Assembly: GCA_022495005.1 (NCBI GenBank)
Contig: JAGYXB010001600.1
Coordinates: forward strand, 496,001 to 560,000
Origin: Rhyacophila brunnea
Taxonomy: Eukaryota > Arthropoda > Insecta > Trichoptera > Rhyacophilidae
DNA length: 64,000 nt
Direction of reading: 5' to 3'
A program made the translations under genes and the position numbers. This document shows, one piece after another, positions 57,271-64,000 of this stretch (position 1 is the first letter of the stretch; each line of letters begins with the position of its first letter). The notes under the pieces were generated by a model. That model saw only the letters and a list, made by a program, of their open reading frames with translations, made no database searches and had not been told where the DNA came from.

Positions 57271-57485
57271 GACTCTATTGCATATTACTTTTAAAAAAAT
57301 AATGCCAAAATAAGGGTATGATATTAAATTTAGTAAACATAAAAATTGTTGGTTTATGAGAAGGAACATATTTTCACTCTTGAAACCTTACTCTAATAAA
57401 ATTCGTAATTTTATTAATAACCGTGCAGAAATAAATCTATATTACGGGTTATTCGTTAAAATCCTGTGTAAAACATTATTCTTTT

Positions 57486-57676
57486 TTTTTTTTTTTTAGA
57501 ATTATTAATAACCATGTCCTTGCTTTTTCGTACAAGGTGGTTGTTAGTAATTTTGAACAATCACAAACACCCAGGCTTTGAGAAAAACACATAAATGTTT
57601 TTGTCATGACCGGGAATCGAACCCAGGAACTCTCGGGTGGAAGGCGAGCGCCTTACCCACTGCACCACGAGAGCCG
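57486..57676 (-). mobile_element. SINE with tRNA-Gly-like head and 12-bp TSD
   Basis: On the minus strand the head (57676 to about 57605) has tggtgcagtgg (box A), gctcgccttccacccgagag (an anticodon arm with TCC in the loop, as in tRNA-Gly), and cctgggttcgattcccgg (T-arm, box B ggttcgattcc). About 100 bp of unrelated body follow, then an A-rich tail (T run 57484-57497 on the plus strand). A perfect TSD cattattctttt flanks it (57474-57485 and 57677-57688). The acceptor stem does not pair, so it is not a functional tRNA gene. Confidence 0.88.
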
Positions 57677-57752
57677 CATTATTCTTTTAGTCATCAAATT
57701 TGTTTTTAAATAAATATGTGCGCTGCGCTGTCAAAACTACATTATTATAGGC

Positions 57753-57987
57753 CAGTGGCGAGGGGTGGAGGTAAGCTAAATATTAAGTTATAGATAAACT
57801 ATTTTTTTAATATTATCTACTACGGCTTGGATTGGGAAAGGTTTAATTGAATTTTAAAATCTAACAAACAATATCTACCTATTCATTGTAGTCTTAGTTC
57901 AATGAAAACAAATGCGTTTGGCTGACAAAGTTTAGTGTGCACTATTTATATCGGATCTTAACAGCCTACCTCCGCCCTTCGCCACTG
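57753..57987. mobile_element. Foldback element C5, short form
   Basis: The left end cagtggcgaggggtggaggt is followed by only a stub of left arm, then a full right arm (…aatgaaaacaaatgcgtt…, tttagtgtgcactattta) ending cgcccttcgccactg. Flanks ttataggc and ttatctag share only ttat exactly in place; the TSD is uncertain. It is a deletion derivative of the C family. Confidence 0.72.
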
Positions 57988-57989
57988 TT

Positions 57990-58385
57990 ATCTAGGTACA
58001 TATTAGATAGATAAAATATTATCATAATTTTAATATATTTTGTTGCTAACAACAGACTCAATGTGTAATAATTATTCAATGCGTCTTTGTTTTGTATATG
58101 CCTAACTGCTTGTTATCAGGCTAACAAGTGTTTGTCCGAAACGTATTGATAACAAGGAAAACACCCACACAAGGCGTCTTATCACTTATCAACGAAGCAA
58201 TTATTATTTTATTAATTAAATTGTAACTTATTTGTATTGTTGGTTCTGAAGTTAAAATACTTTGATAATGAATACACAATGTAAGAGAAGAGATAAGTAG
58301 CTACTTATTATTGGACACAGTGCCTTATTAGCAATCTGTACCTATAAAAAGTGATCCTATACCTTAGAAACTTGGACGGATAATA
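57990..58385. other. No supported feature
   Basis: AT-rich, unassigned. Confidence 0.5.
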
Positions 58386-58387
58386 AA

Positions 58388-58905
58388 TGAAAATAATTAC
58401 AAGATAAGAACTTTTGATATACCTACCACGTTTTTAAATTTTCTGTTGAATCATATAAACTTGACAATTCTATGTATTAATAAAAACTTTTTATTGTACT
58501 TAATAGAAATACTGAATAAATATTATACAATACAGAAATGTCATTTTGACATTTCATATTGATTGCCATAGTAACGCACGTATAGGTATATTAATAATTT
58601 AGTTGCAAGGACCCACTTAGCAACCAATAATAGTGAATAGTAAATATTACTTTTAACGAATTTTTTCCGAAACATACAAAACAGAATTAGTAACTGAAAA
58701 TGAATTCAATTCTGCTTAAAGATGGCCAAAAGTATTAAAAGAATGCATTGTCGCCGTGTTCTGATATATTCTAAAAGTTTCAAATGTCTAGCTAGTTGGG
58801 AAGTTAGTTAAAAATCTTGGACAAACAAGAAAAAATTTGTACTGCACAAGAAAAAATCTGTACCGGACAAACAAGAACACGAGCTAATAAAAACGTGGTA
58901 AAATA
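58388..58905 (+). repeat. Family A copy 5
   Basis: The inverted pair is accacgttttt (58425-58435) and aaaaacgtggt (58889-58899), perfectly matched and of the same type as copy 2. The inner right end has cgagctaat as in copy 4. The unit ...aaaaaatttgtac... near 58830-58860 is locally duplicated. Confidence 0.78.
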
Positions 58906-58909
58906 AGCC

Positions 58910-59870
58910 AGGCCAGTGTCAGGTTTAAGGATTTGGAGGCCAGAGGTAATGACTAATTTTAAGGCCACCCAAGATTAAAAAAAAAAATGACTACCACAAA
59001 TTCAACTATTAATGTACTTAGTAAAAATATAAATGTAGCTAGCTACCCATATCTTACCTAATAAAATAATTACTTATTATTAAAGATGACAGTTGTGATA
59101 CATTATTATGTATATTTGCGGCTTATTTTGTCTTTTTGAGTGGTCGCGTTATCTTTGATGCATTTGGTAATTTGGTTTTGTTATGCATTATATATTGTAT
59201 ACTCAATTTTTCAGAAAACGCAGCCTTTTAAGGATTTTGAGATACTTAATAATAATTTAATGACTGGTTTGAACTGTTTCAAGGCCCCCTTTCAAATCTT
59301 CTGACGAATCGATTACGTAGTCTGCGTCAAAGAAAATCGCCATCGGATCAGACGGATTTGAAATATGCATTTTGATGCTCCCACGATAAAAAAATAAATA
59401 CTAACTATAAACATGGGTACCTACTTACCAAGTAAAAAATTCAGTCTCATTCCTACAATCACATCCTGTAACTAGATACGTATCTGTTTAAATGGTAGGC
59501 ATGTACTGTTATAGGCCGTTTTGGCGTTAGTTGCAAAGATCTTGTTATGCTTTGGGAAATATTTTATACCTAGACTTCAGACTTAATTAGTGATAAATAT
59601 TAATAATTTTATTACATACGAAAGCAAATCGTCACCTCAATACTAAAACTCTAGATAACTTTGATTTGGTCGTTGTTGAAAAAATAAATTAAAACTTTAC
59701 GTAATTTACATAAATCTAGGCTATAATTATTATTTAAAATAAAAATGGAAAATCGAGAATTGTGTAAAAAAATATTGTAGATACGATATTATTTATTTAT
59801 TTAATGCATTTGTGGTTTTAAAGTACCAATGTACTTATCTAATATTTTCAAACACGAAACTTATACAGTT
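58910..59870. other. No gene seen
   Basis: AT-rich. ggccagaggt near 58950 and tttcaaggccccct near 59276 look like fragments of a repeat but have no partner here. Confidence 0.4.
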
Positions 59871-59884
59871 CCAATGGATTTAAA

Positions 59885-59945
59885 AATGGAATATTACAAA
59901 CTTTAATCCATTAGAATTTAAATTCAAATTCCATCAAGTACCTTC
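59885..59945 (+). repeat. Family E terminal fragment
   Basis: aatccattagaatttaaatt and ccatcaagtacc match the right end of E (43368-43405) almost exactly. This supports that stretch as the true outer part of the element. Confidence 0.6.
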
Positions 59946-60099
59946 GGTCGATAGTATTAAAATAAAACAGTTCCGTTTAACTTCTAACTTATCTAGTTTT
60001 ATCATTTTGTAGAGAAAGAAATGTAGAATCATTTATTGAATAGCTATCTTACAAACAGTGAAAATCCAGTTATCTAGTTGTAGTATCGAGGTGACGAAA

Positions 60100-60440
60100 T
60101 TGATAGTGTCGCATTGTGTTTTGGAGACAATCAAATCTTCTTGACACATTGAGTGCAAACTTTCGTCTGACTGATGCCACAACAATGCCGAACAATTCCG
60201 AAGATGTGCAGCTATTCGGATCCAAGTTTGCGCAACAAAAGGCAGGTCGGGGAAGTCGTCAAATAGTTTGGAGAGCGCTTCGGAGAATAACCACGTTAAT
60301 TGCGCAAGTCGTTAGCCTCTTAATCGGCCAACTTGAAATGGAGACGGAGTTTAGTTCTTAGAAAGAGCTTTGCACTTCATTGATCACGTTTTGTCAGTCG
60401 ACTCGAGCTTTCCGGAAGCTTTAAACCTGGCATCTCAATC
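60100..60440 (+). other. GC-richer region with an 81-codon open frame
   Basis: The frame 60116-60361 (possible start MFWRQSNLLDTLSANFRLTD, or the in-frame ATG at about 60185, MPNNSEDVQL) has a balanced composition, an arginine-rich middle (GRGSRQIVWRALRR) and a hydrophobic stretch (LIAQVVSLLIG). I recognise no family. No clear splice sites border it. It could be an exon, a relic element or chance. Confidence 0.2.
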
Positions 60441-60599
60441 TGTAGGTTGTAAGACATGCACACCAAATATCTGGGCGATATCTACGTAGTTTTAATTAAT
60501 TGTATTCTATGAAAGAATCTTATTGAACAAAAACATTAATTTTCTTGGTTTTATTTGTTATTATGTTGGCCTACAAAATTAAAATGGATGAAGAGAAGG

Positions 60600-60910
60600 G
60601 TTACCTACACGTAAATTGTACGTAGGTATTACACGTCACCGTATCACAGTTCACCATGAGTGTCTTACCGGAAAGAGATAGCCGTATAGTATTGAGATAA
60701 AATACTCGTTGTTCGTGGGATATTGCAGATAATAATATTACAGTTTTATTAGTTTCAATAAAAACATTAAGTTTTTAGAATTCAGTATAAATTATACGAT
60801 ATGATTGCATTTTACCTACTATTTTCTTCTTTTTAAGTGTTTTATTTGGAAATGAATTTGATATCAATACTATACGGCCATATATTTCCGATACACATAT
60901 TACAAATTCC
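60600..60910 (-). repeat. Family D copy, centre deleted
   Basis: The minus strand begins gtgtctggaatttgtaata (60910), passes atcggaaatatatggccgta, and at 60720-60600 continues with ctatctctttccgg, acggtgacgtgtaatacc. The part with the TTAGG units and cggtttac site is missing. Confidence 0.6.
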
Positions 60911-61370
60911 AGACACAAAAGAGAAATGTGCAATTTCAAAGTATTTTTCAAAATGTAGGTATAATAATATATATCTAAGTAAATTTATCATATATTGGGG
61001 GCGGTCCGGACCTTACGGTTTTCCGTTGTGTATGCAATTGCCTGTCGAAATATTATTGTACCTATTTCTCAAATATTTTTATATTTTTAGAGAATTCTTT
61101 TCAGATTTGTTCGTATACGAATAAAATAATGTCTAGGTAGGTAGGTGCCTATTAATTGTCTGAATCCTCATATTGATTCTTTATAATATATAACTATGGT
61201 AGTTAGGTACTAGTGGTAGCATTTGGTTTTCAGCAATATACATTGCACCTTACATAACATTAGTAAAAAATATTGAAATTTAAAATAAACATTTTTCCAC
61301 TAGATTTTCATCCAAAAACATTTAAAATATAATCAAGTTTTTAGAGGTACTAATCATGTATTTTGTTAAC
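60911..61370. other. No supported feature
   Basis: AT-rich. A 95-codon open stretch overlaps family D sequence (60837-61124) and is chance. Confidence 0.45.
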
Positions 61371-61374
61371 TCAC

Positions 61375-61453
61375 CCAATGATGAGGACGTGTTGGTCCTA
61401 CATGGAGATGAATTTGAATGGGTGAATGGTGTTTGCGGCCAGCTCCAAATAAT
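61375..61453 (-). CDS. Candidate internal exon with consensus splice sites
   Basis: On the minus strand a pyrimidine-rich tract (taatttcttttcttccag) ends in AG directly before 61453, and the 79-nt segment is followed by gtgagt (61374-61369), a strong donor. The segment is clearly GC-richer than its AT-rich flanks. Two of its three frames are open throughout: one reads IIWSWPQTPFTHSNSSPCRT, another LFGAGRKHHSPIQIHLHVGP. The third has a stop. I recognise neither peptide. It may be a coding exon, an untranslated exon, or a well-formed decoy. No partner exon was found in the window, so introns on both sides would have to be long. Confidence 0.45.
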
Positions 61454-61454
61454 C

Positions 61455-63824
61455 TGGAAGAAAAGAAATTAAATTAATACATTATTTTTATTTAAAAAAA
61501 TTAGATCTGCAAGACGTGTTATAAAAATGTTAATATAATACTACCACCTATCGGGCAATAGATTAACTAAAATATCGATTTACTACCAAGATCTCTGTAG
61601 TATTCAAACAGAGATGTCGCTTATATTTATATGCAATAAAAAAAGAATGATTACGTAGGTGTTTATTTCAGTAGAATTTGACCATTATTATTATAATAAT
61701 ATCACAAACAAATAATATAAAAAAATGCAATATGTATATAAAAAAAAAATGAGATTAAATAAAATTGGAATGTTTTCAATTTGTATGCTATTCCTTATTT
61801 TATTGAAAAAAAAACATGTGTACGCCTAATAACTAATATTATTTATATAAAATAACAATCGTCGCGAGACAAGAGTTTATTTGTTATTTTAAAATGAAAT
61901 AAAAAGGCGCCACGCGGAGGGCATTTAAGGCTCAACACGTGAACCGGAACCGGAAACGTCTCATTTTGTTAAGGAAGGTGTTACGACCGGGGTGTAAGTG
62001 AGAGCTCACCTCACGCAATTAGATGTTTACCTGTTTATTTCTACGGCCAGCATTACTTTGCGGCGCCCTTCGAAAACAAGGGGTGAATGTTTAATTAATC
62101 CTGTCGCATATTTTTACTGTTTTACTTTAAACACAATGTTATAAATAAACTTTTTCAGATAAAAATAATAATTTAATACGAAGAGAAGAATTTAAACGGT
62201 AGGTTCTTGAAACACAGATATGTGTGATAGAATGATAGGTAGAATGTGATAGAATTTTTATAAAAGTATGACATCATTAATTATAATGCGTTTTGATGAA
62301 TTCGACGGCAGAAAGCTTCTGTGTTAAATATAATAATTACGCATCGTTTAAGTAGCGTCAAAAAGTGTTATTCGGGTGAGTATCTGAAGCAGTGGATTAG
62401 TAGATATTGAAATTCATAAAGGGAATGGAAGATAGGTAACTAAGATGTCTTTTATATTACGTGTAAAAAATTTAATAATTTACTTTTTCTGTTTAATCAT
62501 GTTGCTATCAACATAACTAACATCGTAACATGAATTATTATTGTATTTCCTATCTAAATGTAACAACAATTAATGTTAATTGTTGTTGTTGAGAAAATTT
62601 TCAAAACAACGAAATATTTTACATCTTTTCCGATGGCATTCTTTAATGTAGTGATAAATATGAATACATTTTGTTCATGTAGAAATTTCACTGCCCCGTT
62701 TCTTTCCGTAAGCCTTGTCGCACATACAAACTTGCCTCGATTGCAACACGTCGAATTTGTCGATGCGATTTTGTTGTCATCAACAAAACACAATATTATG
62801 TAATGTAATGTACTGCCGCACATAGCATCGTTGCGATATTTTTGGGAGAAAAAAACATCTGCTTGTCACATGTAACAAATTTCACTCGACATGGGGCGTA
62901 GGCAGAACAGCAAAATGTTGCATCTGCGTTATCATTCGTTTTGGCTAGCCGCGTGACGTCACTACCTCGGCATGGTCTCGTATATGCTCACAAAAAAGAA
63001 TTGCAACATTGTCGTTGGTTTTGATGTATGACCATGTCCCAGGCGAGATGATTTTGTATGTGTAATTGAGCTAAATGCTCTTATGTCAGTTTCGCTATCG
63101 GTATAATATATCTAGGATAATCTTATTCGGAGGACATTATGTTCCACAGATATAGCTATTAGTCATGCATACAACCCTTTAAATGTAACCCATTTAGAGA
63201 TATCATTTATTATTTATTTTTTTTGTTTATACTTTACTACCTATTACACAACCTACCAATGTAAGTATATACATTTAGAATGAATTTCATGATAAAGATA
63301 GGTGACTAAGGAAAGAATTTAAAATAACTTTGAATCTTTGAATTTTGCCTCCGTAGTGGTGTGTATTGAGTCTATAACTATTTTACAAGGAACTGTTGTT
63401 AACTATAACTAGACAGACTCCATTGGGTATTTGATTGGAATTATAGACTAGTCAAAAAACGGCATGTCATTTTTTTTTTACTAGATTGCAGATTCAGGAT
63501 TCAAACTGGCACATATACATTTATATACTTGTTCTCTACCACTACTTCATCGTGAAGATGCTAGTATTATTATAATATTATATATTAGTAATTTTACAGT
63601 TTATTCACGAGGCGGCCTATATACACATCGTATTGTAGAGCCTATAGAGTTTCTTATCATTTTTTTCAATAATTAATTATTAGATATTCCAATTAGATTC
63701 TGGCACAAAATTTAAAGTAGCATATTGTTGACGTATTTATAAAAATATAATTAATTGCTGGTACAATGAGTGAGAAACGTCAATAGAATTTACTGTAGGT
63801 AGGTACCTAATACATGACTTATGA
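61455..63824. other. No gene seen; two GC-richer patches
   Basis: The downstream patch 61905-62085 contains an E-box-like cacgtg, ccggaaccggaa and gagctcacctca. The patch 62885-63000 has gccgcgtgacgtcacta, a CRE-like palindrome tgacgtca. Both could be regulatory, though this is inference. The overlapping opposite-strand open stretches at 62554-62823 are unrecognised. The remainder is AT-rich. Confidence 0.4.
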
Positions 63825-64000
63825 TACAATTCCAAGGCCTGAACAAAAACGAGCCATAAGTGCGAATGAGAAAGCATTAGGCAGGGTTATATCTCTACAA
63901 TATGCGTTAGTAGAGTAAGATAGAATTTCTACGGCTGAATTAAATATTTTTTGGAAACGTCGCCGGTAAATATTGATTTGAATGATTACATTCATTTAAA
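63825..64000 (-). repeat. Family I copy 2 (runs off the window)
   Basis: The reverse complement aligns with 10530-10690: atcttactct, a ctttctcattcgcactta variant, and gtttttgttcaggccttg, in that order. The copy may continue beyond the window edge. Confidence 0.55.

Noticed and set aside
57590..57676. Functional tRNA-Gly gene on the minus strand
   Set aside because: The box A, anticodon and T-arm regions are good, but the acceptor stem does not pair and the head is joined to a body, an A-rich tail and a TSD: it is a SINE.
60837..61124. 95-codon ORF
   Set aside because: Its start overlaps a family D copy and the rest is AT-rich, without a motif.
1..64000. CRISPR arrays, riboswitches, bacterial promoters or operons
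   Set aside because: No regularly spaced short repeats, no dense coding, and the sequence is clearly eukaryotic in character.

Overview
The window looks like a gene-poor, AT-rich stretch of an insect nuclear genome. Interspersed TTAGG-type motifs (the usual insect telomere unit), very frequent TAGGTACCTA-type words, tRNA-derived SINEs, non-LTR retrotransposon pieces and many small hAT-like elements all fit. Lepidoptera or Hemiptera (for example aphids) seem most likely, but I cannot place it more precisely. I see no bacterial-style operon, no CRISPR array, no rRNA, and no intact single-copy protein gene. The best host-gene signal is one candidate internal exon on the minus strand at 61375-61453 with consensus splice sites. 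GC-richer open patches near 6.9-7.1 kb, 43.7-44.1 kb and 60.1-60.4 kb are weaker exon or promoter candidates. The window could be intergenic DNA or the inside of very long introns.

What can be resolved is mostly mobile-element history. (1) A non-LTR retrotransposon of the I/Jockey type (46604-48544) keeps its 5' promoter, ORF1 with three zinc knuckles, the start of the ORF2 endonuclease, a poly(A) tail and a 12-bp target-site duplication (TSD), but most of ORF2 is deleted. (2) Six hAT-like elements are bounded by 8-bp TSDs: 16844-17421, 37304-39032, 40516-43229, 40814-41473, 41779-42604 and 48567-49043. The two inner ones sit inside the third, which sits in a hairpin element, which sits between two arms of a foldback element (40131-43606). 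(3) A tRNA-derived SINE family (SINE-B) has ten copies. One interrupts a foldback element with a 10-bp TSD. (4) A second SINE with a tRNA-Gly-like head (57486-57676) has a 12-bp TSD. (5) Family A (about 0.4-0.5 kb, five copies) carries an inverted repeat whose two arms vary together. (6) Family D contains short TTAGG runs. One copy is interrupted by a foldback element, another is uninterrupted and gives the empty site, and a hairpin version has a degenerate TTAGG loop. (7) There are several 3'-end fragments of RTE-like LINEs, all on the minus strand.

Layout: 0-9 kb holds family A copies, a SINE-B, and LINE 3' ends. 9-24 kb is mostly unassigned AT-rich DNA with SINEs, a hAT at 16.8 kb, a family A copy at 21.9 kb and the TTAGG hairpin at 23.2 kb. 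24-36 kb is sparse, with a mariner-like MITE at 27.0 kb, SINEs and a large palindrome at 35.9 kb. 37-49 kb is the transposon nest plus the retrotransposon. 50-61 kb is rich in foldback and D elements and SINEs. 61-64 kb is mostly unassigned, with the candidate exon.

Translations, repeat pairings and TSDs were read by eye. Family names (A, B, C, D, E, H, I) are local labels, not database names.
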